Source: Eubacterium sp.
GTDB lineage: Bacteria; Bacillota; Clostridia; Lachnospirales; Lachnospiraceae
NCBI GenBank assembly: GCA_022769325.1
Contig: JALEKC010000031.1
Coordinates: 1-32,377 of the forward strand
Length of the DNA stretch: 32,377 bases
Reading direction: 5' to 3'
Every line of letters starts with the position of its first letter. Position 1 is the first letter of the stretch. Positions 24,461 to 31,927 of this stretch are shown one piece after another. The translations under genes and the position numbers were made by a program. A model generated the notes under the pieces. It did no database searches. It was not told where the DNA came from and saw only the letters and a list, made by a program, of their open reading frames with translations.

Positions 24461-25242
24461 GAAAAGCAATTGCAAAAATCAGTGGAAAAATCTACCTGAT
24501 TTTGATTTTTATTTTTTTATATGCGCCCATTGCCACGTTGATTGTATTATCCTTTAATGAATCAAGATTTCGGGGAAAATGGGGAGGCTTTAGCCTGAAA
24601 TGGTATGAGAGTCTCTTTTCCTCCAAAGATATTATGGAGGCTCTTTGGACGACGTTATTGCTGGCCTTTTTGTCCGCTTTGATTGCCACAATTCTTGGAA
24701 CCATGGTTTCTTTTGCCATGGACCGGATGAAAAAACTGCCACGGATGATATTGATGACAGTAACCAATATTCCGATGTTAAATGCAGATATTGTAACCGG
24801 AATTTCCTTGATGCTTTTGTTTATTGCCCTTCGTTATAAAATGGGATTTAGCAGTGTATTGATGGCCCATATTACGTTTAATCTGCCCTATGTGGTACTA
24901 AGTGTTTTGCCTAAATTAAAGCAGATTAATAAAAGTGTATTTGAGGCAGCATTAGACTTAGGGGCAAGTCCGCGGTATGCCTTTATAAAAGTGGTATTTC
25001 CGGATATTTTACCGGGTATTCTCACGGGTTTTTTGTTGTCATTTACCATGTCATTGGATGACTTTATTATTACACATTTTACCAAAGGCGTGGGGATGGA
25101 TACCTTGTCAACAAAAATCTATGCCGAAGTGCGAAAGGGCATCAAACCTGAGATTTATGCTCTTTCAAGCATTCTATTTGCAGCAATATTTATTATATTA
25201 ATTTGTATCAATCGAAAAAAGAAAGTAGAGGAAAATAGATGA
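24454..25242 (+). CDS. potC: Spermidine/putrescine ABC transporter permease
   Basis: This 262-aa permease is the second membrane subunit of the importer. It has about six spans, starting with YLILIFIFLYAPIATLIVLS, and an EAA-type loop AALDLGASPRYAFIKVVFPDILPG. PotC family features include FNESRFRGKWGGFSLKWY. ATG 24454 overlaps potB, and its TGA stop overlaps the ATG of potD (ATGA), so the four genes are tightly coupled. Confidence 0.94.
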   Translation: MVGKAIAKISGKIYLILIFIFLYAPIATLIVLSFNESRFRGKWGGFSLKWYESLFSSKDIMEALWTTLLLAFLSALIATILGTMVSFAMDRMKKLPRMILMTVTNIPMLNADIVTGISLMLLFIALRYKMGFSSVLMAHITFNLPYVVLSVLPKLKQINKSVFEAALDLGASPRYAFIKVVFPDILPGILTGFLLSFTMSLDDFIITHFTKGVGMDTLSTKIYAEVRKGIKPEIYALSSILFAAIFIILICINRKKKVEENR

Positions 25243-26321
25243 AAAATAAGATGAAAAAAGTGATGGCATTGACTCTGGCAACGATGGTATTTGTAACTGG
25301 TTTGACAGCCTGTGGGACAGGAGAAAATCAGACGGCAGATGCCGGCGAATTATATATCTATAACTGGGGGGAATATTTCTCTCCGGATGCTTTGGAGCAA
25401 TTTGAAGAAGAAACCGGTATTCGGGTGACTTATGATGAGTTTGAAACCAATGAGGTAATGTATCCTATTATTTCCAATGGTGCTGCTTCTTATGATTTGG
25501 TCTGCCCATCGGATTATATGGTGCAGCGAATGATTGGGGAGGACTTATTGGAAGAGATAAATCTTGACAATGTGCCCAATTTGAAATATGTGGATAGCCA
25601 ATATATAGAGGCCAGCAAAGAATTTGATCCGGGAAATAAATATAGTATCCCGTATCTTTGGGGAACTGTCGGCATATTATACAATAAAACCATGGTAAAG
25701 GAGCCGGTAGACAGCTGGGCAATTTTATGGGATACCAAATATAAAGACAATGTATTGATGCAAAAAAGTGTCCGGGACGCTTTTGGAATCACTCTGAAAT
25801 ATCTTGGATATTCCCTGAACAGTACCGATGAAAAACAACTGGAGGAAGCAAAACAAAAGTTGATTGAGCAAAAAAAATCCGGAGTTGTACAGGCTTATGT
25901 TGTGGATGAAGTGAGAGACAAGATGATTGGAAATGAGGCGGCAATCGGTGTGATTTATTCGGGTGAAGCTTTGACCTGTCAGGAGGAAAATCCGGATTTG
26001 GAATATGTGATTCCGAAAGAGGGAAGTAATTTGTGGATTGATTCCTGGGTTATTCCGAAAGGGGCAAAGAATAAGGAAAATGCAGAGAAATTTTTGAATT
26101 TCCTCTGTAAACCGGAAATTGCCAAGATGAATTTTGACTATATTACCTATTCGATTCCGAATGAAGAAGGACGCAAATTGATTGAAGACGAGTCCTATAG
26201 AGAAAGCCAAATTGCATTCCCTGACTGGGATTCTTTGACCAATTGCGAGACATTTAAATATCTGGGAAATGAAGTTGACAAAATGTATAATGATAAATGG
26301 AAGGAGATTATGGCACAATGA
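25239..26321 (+). CDS. potD: Spermidine/putrescine-binding lipoprotein
   Basis: This 360-aa solute-binding protein captures the polyamine outside the membrane. It has a lipoprotein signal with lipobox LTAC (Cys25), then a periplasmic-binding-protein type 2 fold with PotD-like LYIYNWGEYFSPDALEQFEEE, YDLVCPSDYMVQRMI, PYLWGTVGILYN and WIDSWVIPKGAKN. AGAGGA lies 6 bases before the ATG; its TGA stop overlaps the ATG of the following flavoprotein gene. Putrescine versus spermidine preference cannot be told. Confidence 0.95.
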   Translation: MKNKMKKVMALTLATMVFVTGLTACGTGENQTADAGELYIYNWGEYFSPDALEQFEEETGIRVTYDEFETNEVMYPIISNGAASYDLVCPSDYMVQRMIGEDLLEEINLDNVPNLKYVDSQYIEASKEFDPGNKYSIPYLWGTVGILYNKTMVKEPVDSWAILWDTKYKDNVLMQKSVRDAFGITLKYLGYSLNSTDEKQLEEAKQKLIEQKKSGVVQAYVVDEVRDKMIGNEAAIGVIYSGEALTCQEENPDLEYVIPKEGSNLWIDSWVIPKGAKNKENAEKFLNFLCKPEIAKMNFDYITYSIPNEEGRKLIEDESYRESQIAFPDWDSLTNCETFKYLGNEVDKMYNDKWKEIMAQ

Positions 26322-26923
26322 AAGTAATGCTTATCAATGGGAGTGCAAAAGAAAAAGGATGCACCTATACCGCCCTTAGTGAAGTGGAACGGGGATTGAA
26401 AGAAAGTGGCATAGAGACGGAGATGATTTTTCTCGGAGTCAAACCACTGCCGGATTGTATGGGATGTGGAAAATGTCGGGAAACCGGAGAGTGTGTATTT
26501 CAGGATATCGTCAATGAAATCGTGGAGAAAGCAAAAACCTGTGATGGTTTTGTATTTGGTTCTCCGGTATATTATGCTCATCCGAGTGGAAGACTTTTAT
26601 CTGCCTTGGACCGTATCTTTTATTCCGGCAGCAAAGAGTTTGCTTTTAAGCCGGGGGCAGCGGTGGTAAGTGCAAGACGTGGCGGTACAACAGCTGCATT
26701 AGAGGCCATTCAGAAGCATTTCTCCATCAATCAGATGCCCATTGTGACATCCAATTATTGGAGTATGGTACATGGAAATACTCCGGAAGAAGTCAGACAG
26801 GATAGAGAAGGCATGCGAACCATGTATAATCTTGGACGGAATATGGCATGGATGCTCTCTTGCATTCAAGCAGGACCGGAGCACCCGCAAAATGAAAAAG
26901 AGAGTACCAATTTTATACGATAA
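26318..26923 (+). CDS. NADPH-dependent FMN reductase / iron-sulfur flavoprotein family
   Basis: This 201-aa flavodoxin-fold protein starts MKVMLINGSAKEKGCT (phosphate-binding loop for FMN). It has a cysteine cluster C-x2-C-x2-C-x5-C (Cys47, 50, 53, 59 in DCMGCGKCRETGEC), like the compact cluster of iron-sulfur flavoproteins, followed by DGFVFGSPVYYAHPSG, a typical FMN-binding loop. It probably transfers electrons through FMN and perhaps a 4Fe-4S centre; the physiological substrate is unknown. Its ATG overlaps the potD stop (ATGA), so it is co-translated with the polyamine importer, an association I cannot explain. AAGGAG is 11 bases upstream. Confidence 0.85.
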   Translation: MKVMLINGSAKEKGCTYTALSEVERGLKESGIETEMIFLGVKPLPDCMGCGKCRETGECVFQDIVNEIVEKAKTCDGFVFGSPVYYAHPSGRLLSALDRIFYSGSKEFAFKPGAAVVSARRGGTTAALEAIQKHFSINQMPIVTSNYWSMVHGNTPEEVRQDREGMRTMYNLGRNMAWMLSCIQAGPEHPQNEKESTNFIR

Positions 26924-26930
26924 ACCCTCG

Positions 26931-26959
26931 TTGACGAAAGGGATAAGAGTCGCTATAAT
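26931..26959 (+). promoter_or_regulatory. Sigma-A promoter for the hprK cluster
   Basis: TTGACG (26931-26936) and a perfect TATAAT (26954-26959) have 17-base spacing. It starts 8 bases after the flavoprotein stop and ends 50 bases before hprK. It is the best -35/-10 pair in the window and may drive hprK through the HPr gene. Confidence 0.88.
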
Positions 26960-27009
26960 GAAAGTAGTATACAAAGAGAAAGCAGTTATGTGAAGAAGGG
27001 AGAATTGTT

Positions 27010-27933
27010 ATGTACACAGTAGATTTGCAGGATTGCATTGATAAGATGAATCTAGAATGTCTGACACCGGAAGTGGATATTTCCAATATTAAAATTTCAC
27101 AGTCGGATATCAATCGTCCGGCACTTCAGTTGGCTGGATTTTTTGACTATTTTGACCATCATCGGGTTCAAATCATCGGTCATGTGGAAAATACTTATAT
27201 GGAAAAGCAGGGAATTGAATACAGCATAGAAATGATGGGGCGTATTATGTCCTATAAGGTGCCCTGCATTGTTTACTGTCGTGACATGGATGTTCCGGAG
27301 GCCATTCTCGAAGTGGCAAGGAAAGCCGGTGTACCGATTTTGCGTACGGACCAGACCACCTCTTCCTTTTCTTCGGAATTAAACCGCTGGCTGAAAGTGG
27401 AATTGGCACCCCGCATTAGTATTCACGGCGTTTTGGTGGATATATACGGGGAAGGTGTGTTAATCACCGGTGAAAGTGGCATTGGTAAAAGTGAAGTGGC
27501 ACTGGAATTGATTCATCGCGGACATCGTCTGGTATCGGATGATGTGGTTGAGATTAAAAAAGTGAGCGATGCCACATTGATTGGAACCGCTCCGGATATC
27601 ACCCGACATTTTATCGAGCTTCGCGGTATCGGAATTATCGATGCCAAAGCCCTGTTTGGTGTGGAAAGTGTAAAAAATACCCAATCCATTGATTTGGTTA
27701 TCAAATTGGAAGAGTGGGATAAAGAGCAGGATTATGACCGCATGGGACTGGAAGAAAATTATATCGAGTATCTTGGAAATAAAGTGGTTTGCCACTCCAT
27801 TCCCATTCGACCGGGACGTAATCTTGCCATTATATGTGAGTCGGCAGCCGTTAATTTCCGTCAGAAAAAGATGGGTTATAATGCGGCAAAAGAGTTGTAC
27901 AATCGTGTTACGGCAAGATTGCCGGAAGAATAA
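27010..27933 (+). CDS. hprK: HPr kinase/phosphorylase
   Basis: This 307-aa enzyme phosphorylates, and removes phosphate from, the regulatory serine of HPr and HPr-like proteins, controlling carbon catabolite repression. The N-terminal domain (about 1-130) is followed by the catalytic domain with Walker A GESGIGKSE (Lys160), VSDDVVEIKK, and the signature ELRGIGIIDAKALFGVESV. All expected motifs are present. AAGGGAG precedes the ATG. Its probable substrate, an HPr-like protein, is encoded five genes downstream at 31596. Confidence 0.97.
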   Translation: MYTVDLQDCIDKMNLECLTPEVDISNIKISQSDINRPALQLAGFFDYFDHHRVQIIGHVENTYMEKQGIEYSIEMMGRIMSYKVPCIVYCRDMDVPEAILEVARKAGVPILRTDQTTSSFSSELNRWLKVELAPRISIHGVLVDIYGEGVLITGESGIGKSEVALELIHRGHRLVSDDVVEIKKVSDATLIGTAPDITRHFIELRGIGIIDAKALFGVESVKNTQSIDLVIKLEEWDKEQDYDRMGLEENYIEYLGNKVVCHSIPIRPGRNLAIICESAAVNFRQKKMGYNAAKELYNRVTARLPEE

Positions 27934-27962
27934 ACCAAGAATGGTCTGCAAGGAGGAAAGTC

Positions 27963-28889
27963 ATGGAAAAGTTTTACATTGGTGTAGATGTCGGTGGAAC
28001 ATCCATTAAAATGGGAATGTTTTCCCATACAGGTGAATTGCTGGAAAAATGGGAAATTCCTACCCGGGTGGATGAGGATGAGGATACGGACCGCATTTTG
28101 CCGGATATTGCGGAAAGCATTGAGAAAAAGAGAGCAGAAAAAAATGGAAATATCGTGGGAATTGGTCTGGGAATTCCAGGACCGGTGACAAATGATGGGG
28201 TCGTTTTGAAATGTGCCAATATCCATTGGCCGGTATTTAATGTCAAAGAAAAATTGTTTGATTTGACAGGAGTTGCCAATATTCGGGTTGGCAATGATGC
28301 CAATGTAGCTGCCCTGGGGGAAATGTGGAAAGGCGGTGGTCGCGGTTATGACAGCATTGTCATGGTAACACTGGGAACCGGTGTGGGAGGCGGTGTTATC
28401 CTTGGAGGAAAGATTTTGACCGGAACCCAAGGAGCTGCGGGAGAAATCGGACACTTGACGGTGGAATATGGAGAAGAGGAAACATGTAATTGCGGAAAAA
28501 AAGGCTGCCTCGAGCAATATGCCTCGGCTACCGGAATTGTCCGTATGGCCCAAAAACAAATGTCACCCCAGTCTTCTTTGGCAAAGTTAGAAGAAGTGAC
28601 AGCAAAGGATATTTTTGATGCGGCCAAAGCCGGAGATGAATATGCACTTCATGTGGTGGATGAATTTGCACGCTATCTGGGAGTAGCCCTTGCCAATGTG
28701 GCACAGATTCTTGATCCGGAAGCTTTTGTCATCGGTGGCGGAGTGGCACGGGCCGGAAGTATTATCACAGAAAAAGTAGATAAATATTATGATGAAAATG
28801 TGATGTTTGCCCTGCGTGACAAACAATTTCACTTAGCAGAATTAGGAAATGATGCCGGCATTTACGGTGCTGTGCGGATGGTGCTATAA
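27963..28889 (+). CDS. glcK: ROK family glucokinase
   Basis: This 308-aa ROK kinase probably phosphorylates glucose to glucose-6-phosphate with ATP. It has the ATP-binding DVGGTSIKMG near the N-terminus, GIPGPV, GNDANVAALGEMW with the catalytic Asp, GTGVGGGVI, EIGHLTV and the zinc-binding CNCGKKGCLEQYAS. All are intact. There is no N-terminal helix-turn-helix, so it is an enzyme, not a ROK repressor. CAAGGAGG precedes the ATG. Sugar specificity is inferred from the family. Confidence 0.93.
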   Translation: MEKFYIGVDVGGTSIKMGMFSHTGELLEKWEIPTRVDEDEDTDRILPDIAESIEKKRAEKNGNIVGIGLGIPGPVTNDGVVLKCANIHWPVFNVKEKLFDLTGVANIRVGNDANVAALGEMWKGGGRGYDSIVMVTLGTGVGGGVILGGKILTGTQGAAGEIGHLTVEYGEEETCNCGKKGCLEQYASATGIVRMAQKQMSPQSSLAKLEEVTAKDIFDAAKAGDEYALHVVDEFARYLGVALANVAQILDPEAFVIGGGVARAGSIITEKVDKYYDENVMFALRDKQFHLAELGNDAGIYGAVRMVL

Positions 28890-28905
28890 GAAAGGAATCA
28901 AAACA

Positions 28906-29772
28906 TTGATACAATTAAAAGAGGGAGAGCTTCTTCGCAATCATACTACCTTTCGCATCGGTGGTGCGGCCAAATACTATGCCTTGCCGAAAAATGCGGA
29001 AGAAATTATGGAAGCCATTGATTTTGCAATTGTAAAGGGACTGCCATATTATATTTTAGGAAAAGGAAGTAATGTTCTTTTTCCGGATAAAGGGTATCCG
29101 GGAGTCATCATCGAAGTGGGAAAAGCCATGGAAAAGATGGAAAAAACCGGAGAAGAGGAAATTCGTGCCCAGGCAGGTGTTTCCTTAAGTGCCTTAAGTA
29201 CCTTTGCAGCCAAAGAAGGGCTGTCGGGTCTGGAATTTGCCAGTGGAATCCCGGGGACTTTAGGTGGGGCCATAACCATGAATGCCGGTGCCTATGGCGG
29301 AGAAATCAAGGACTGTCTCACGAAGGCAAGGGTAATGGATGAAGACGGAAATATACGTTGGCTTACAACAGAGGAACTGCAATTGGGATATCGGAGCAGT
29401 TTGATTCAGAAAAAATCCTATATTGTACTGGAAGGTGTATTTCGCTTGAACCCTGGAAAGACCGAAGAAATTCAAGAAAAAATGAAAGAATTGAATGCCA
29501 GGAGAAGAGACAAGCAACCATTGGAATATCCAAGTGCCGGAAGTACCTTTAAACGTCCGGAAGGATATTTTGCCGGGAAATTGATTGAAGATGCCGGGCT
29601 TCGAGGATACCGGGTAGGAGATGCCCAGGTGTCGGAAAAGCACTGTGGCTTTGTGATAAATCGGGGAGAGGCAACCTGTGAGGAGGTTCTTCAATGTATC
29701 CGTGATGTACAGGAAAAAGTACAGGAACAATTTGGAGTATTGCTGGAACCGGAGATACGCATTATTGACTGA
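28906..29772 (+). CDS. murB: UDP-N-acetylenolpyruvoylglucosamine reductase
   Basis: This 288-aa FAD enzyme reduces UDP-GlcNAc-enolpyruvate to UDP-MurNAc for peptidoglycan synthesis. FAD-binding motifs NHTTFRIGG, LGKGSNVLFPD and GIPGTLGGAITMNAGAYGGEI are present, with catalytic Ser in YPSAGSTFKRP and the late SEKHCGFVIN. The start is TTG 28906, 9 bases after AAAGGA and 16 bases after the glcK stop; no ATG is available nearby that does not overlap glcK deeply. Co-transcribed with glcK and rapZ. Confidence 0.95.
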   Translation: MIQLKEGELLRNHTTFRIGGAAKYYALPKNAEEIMEAIDFAIVKGLPYYILGKGSNVLFPDKGYPGVIIEVGKAMEKMEKTGEEEIRAQAGVSLSALSTFAAKEGLSGLEFASGIPGTLGGAITMNAGAYGGEIKDCLTKARVMDEDGNIRWLTTEELQLGYRSSLIQKKSYIVLEGVFRLNPGKTEEIQEKMKELNARRRDKQPLEYPSAGSTFKRPEGYFAGKLIEDAGLRGYRVGDAQVSEKHCGFVINRGEATCEEVLQCIRDVQEKVQEQFGVLLEPEIRIID

Positions 29773-29792
29773 GAAAAGAAAGGAGGGCGAAG

Positions 29793-30683
29793 ATGAGATT
29801 TGTTATAGTAACGGGTATGAGTGGAGCAGGTCGTTCTTCTGCCATGCGCATTTTGGAAGACGATGGATATTTTTGTGTAGACAATTTGCCGGTATCCCTT
29901 CTGCCCACCTTCATGGAACTGACAAAAAATTCCAGTGAGCAGATAGAAAAAGTTGCTCTGGGACTGGATATTCGCGTGGGAGAAGAAGTACTTCGAGAGA
30001 CGGCAAGTGTGCTTCGTTCCCTAAAAGCCAAGGGGTACGAATTTGAAATTTTGTTTTTTGAGGCAAGTACACCGGTTTTGGTGAAAAGATATAAAGAAAC
30101 CAGACGGCTGCATCCTCTTGCAAAGGGAGGGCGAATTGACTCCGGCATAGAAGATGAGCGGGAATTGCTGATTGAATTAAAGAGCAGTGCAGATTATATT
30201 ATAGATACCAGCACTCTTTTAATTCGGGATTTAAAACAGGAACTGGAGCGTATTTTTGAAGAAGACCATTCCTGCAATTTCTATCTGACCTTTGTATCCT
30301 TTGGGTTCAAATATGGAATTCCAACGGATGCCGACCTGGTTTTTGATGTGCGCTTTTTGCCCAATCCCTTTTATATCGATGAATTGAAACCATTGACAGG
30401 GAATGACAGTCCGGTTTTTGACTATGTCATGAACAGTGATACGGCAAAAACATTTTTATCCAAATTGAAAGATATGTTGGATTTTTTGATTCCCAACTAT
30501 ATCACCGAAGGAAAAAATCAATTGGTGATTGCCATTGGTTGTACCGGGGGAAAACATCGTTCGGTAACGCTGACCAATGCCATCTATGAAAAGTTTGAAA
30601 ATTCCCATTATGGATGTAAAAAAGAACACCGAGATATTGAGAAGGACAGGTTGAGAAATATATGTCGTTTTCCAGAAAAGTAA
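29793..30683 (+). CDS. rapZ: RapZ/YvcJ family nucleotide-binding protein, Walker A Lys replaced by Arg
   Basis: This 296-aa protein matches the RapZ (YvcJ) family: DDGYFCVDNLPVSLLP near the N-terminus, LGLDIRVGEEVL, the mid-region ETRRLHPL, FVSFGFKYGIP, DVRFLPNPFYIDELKPLTG and IGCTGGKHRSV. In E. coli RapZ is an RNA-binding adaptor that controls glucosamine-6-phosphate synthase; B. subtilis YvcJ binds nucleotides. Here the P-loop reads GMSGAGRSS, with Arg14 in place of the usual Lys. AAAGGAGGG precedes the ATG. It overlaps whiA by 22 bases. The yvcK/glmR gene that often sits between them is absent. Confidence 0.95.
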   Translation: MRFVIVTGMSGAGRSSAMRILEDDGYFCVDNLPVSLLPTFMELTKNSSEQIEKVALGLDIRVGEEVLRETASVLRSLKAKGYEFEILFFEASTPVLVKRYKETRRLHPLAKGGRIDSGIEDERELLIELKSSADYIIDTSTLLIRDLKQELERIFEEDHSCNFYLTFVSFGFKYGIPTDADLVFDVRFLPNPFYIDELKPLTGNDSPVFDYVMNSDTAKTFLSKLKDMLDFLIPNYITEGKNQLVIAIGCTGGKHRSVTLTNAIYEKFENSHYGCKKEHRDIEKDRLRNICRFPEK

Positions 30684-31570
30684 AAGAAGAACTTGCCGGT
30701 CAGATAAGCCGGGCGAGACATTGTCAAATCGCTGAACTAGCAGCACTTTTTTCCTGCTGTGGTCATGTGGTCCCACAGGATGAGCGAAACTTTTTCGTAA
30801 AATTTGTCACAGAAAACTTGACAGTTGCGAAAAAATATTTTATCTTAGTTAAGAAAGCATTTCATTTTGATATTGAGTTGTCGGTGCGAGGGCATCAATA
30901 TCTCATATACATACTGGAACCGGAGGATGCATTGGTTTTTTTGCAGGCCTTGAAGATTTTTGAGGGCAAGGCTCTTGTCCATGAATTGGTCATTCAAAGA
31001 AACTGCTGTAAACGTGCATTTGTCCGGGGTATTTTTCTGGCTTGTGGTTCTGTGACGGACCCGGAGCGTGGATATCATCTTGAAATGGCAGTAGGCACGG
31101 TAAGAAAGGCAGAAGAATTGGTGAAGATTCTGGCTGATTTTCAAATTCCGGCAAAAGTGGTGGAACGGAAGAAAAACTATATTGTGTATATAAAGGAAGG
31201 GGCGCTTATCGTAGATTTACTCAATGTGATGGAAGCTCACGTGGCATTGATGGATTTTGAAAATGTCCGGATTTTGAAGGAGATGCGAAATTCTATTAAT
31301 CGTCAGGTAAATTGTGAAACTGCCAATATCAAAAAGACAGTATCAGCAGCCACCAGACAGATTGAGGATATACGATATATCAAAGAAACATTAGGTTTTG
31401 GGACGCTTCCCAAAGGATTGGCAGATATAGCTAAACTCCGATTGGAATATGCAGAGGTATCACTAAAGGAGCTTGGAGAAATGTTAGATCCGCCCATTGG
31501 GAAATCCGGTGTCAATCATCGGCTTCGAAAGTTGAGCAGTATTGCAGAGGATTTAAGACAACGTCAGTAA
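30662..31570 (+). CDS. whiA: DNA-binding protein WhiA
   Basis: This 302-aa protein belongs to the WhiA family, which controls division and, in actinomycetes, sporulation genes. It starts SFSRKVKEELAGQIS, followed by a degenerate LAGLIDADG-like domain (about 20-200) and a C-terminal helix-turn-helix (about 215-300: GFGTLPKGLADIAKLRLEY, VSLKELGEMLDPPIGKSGVNHRLRKL). The ATG lies 22 bases inside the end of rapZ, so translation is coupled. Length is normal. Confidence 0.96.
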   Translation: MSFSRKVKEELAGQISRARHCQIAELAALFSCCGHVVPQDERNFFVKFVTENLTVAKKYFILVKKAFHFDIELSVRGHQYLIYILEPEDALVFLQALKIFEGKALVHELVIQRNCCKRAFVRGIFLACGSVTDPERGYHLEMAVGTVRKAEELVKILADFQIPAKVVERKKNYIVYIKEGALIVDLLNVMEAHVALMDFENVRILKEMRNSINRQVNCETANIKKTVSAATRQIEDIRYIKETLGFGTLPKGLADIAKLRLEYAEVSLKELGEMLDPPIGKSGVNHRLRKLSSIAEDLRQRQ

Positions 31571-31595
31571 GAAAGCCAGGAGGAAAAAAAGTAAA

Positions 31596-31847
31596 ATGAT
31601 TGTGAAAAATGTTGAAGTGAAAGCAACCGATAACGGAGCACATTTGATTGCCATGCTTGTGCAGCTGGCAAGTCAGTTTAAAAGTAAGATTAATATTAAA
31701 AAGGATGACAAAATGGTAAATGCCAAGAGCATCATGGGAATGATGGCAATTGGTTTGACACCGGGACAGAGCATTGAAGTAAATATTGATGGCGAAGATG
31801 AAAATGCTGCGATAGAAAGCATTGAAAATTATCTTCAAGGAAAATAA
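31596..31847 (+). CDS. HPr-like protein with altered phosphocarrier loop (Crh-like role)
   Basis: This 83-aa protein has the HPr fold signatures LVQLASQFKS, VNAKSIMG and the late GEDENAAIESIENYL. The regulatory serine (Ser45 in KSIMG, the usual Ser46 site) is kept. The active-site loop normally GxHARPA instead reads NGAHLIAM, with no Arg-Pro and two residues fewer between the N-terminus and LVQ; aligned from LVQ, the catalytic His position becomes Gly14. Transfer of phosphate from enzyme I is therefore unlikely, whereas phosphorylation by HprK remains plausible, as in Bacillus Crh. The gene is 25 bases after whiA, the place of crh in Bacillus. CAGGAGG precedes the ATG. Confidence 0.88.
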   Translation: MIVKNVEVKATDNGAHLIAMLVQLASQFKSKINIKKDDKMVNAKSIMGMMAIGLTPGQSIEVNIDGEDENAAIESIENYLQGK

Positions 31848-31857
31848 TAGAGAAACC

Positions 31858-31900
31858 AATAGCCTCTTCCCCTTATTGGAGAAGAGGCTATTACTATTTT
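31858..31900 (+). terminator. Probable terminator after the HPr-like gene
   Basis: A perfect 12-bp stem (AATAGCCTCTTC with GAAGAGGCTATT, 11-base loop) begins 11 bases after the stop codon. It is followed by ACTATTTTG, so the T-tract is short. It probably ends the hprK operon, perhaps with leakage into dnaE. Confidence 0.7.
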
Positions 31901-31927
31901 GAGAAGGATGAAGAATGGAGGGAGAGC

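Noticed and set aside
25725-26318. Open - strand frame of 197 codons opposite potD
   Set aside because: Composition is unlike a real protein, and potD fully explains the region.
27876-28559. Open - strand frame of 227 codons opposite hprK and glcK
   Set aside because: The + strand genes have complete family motifs; this frame has none and no start signals.
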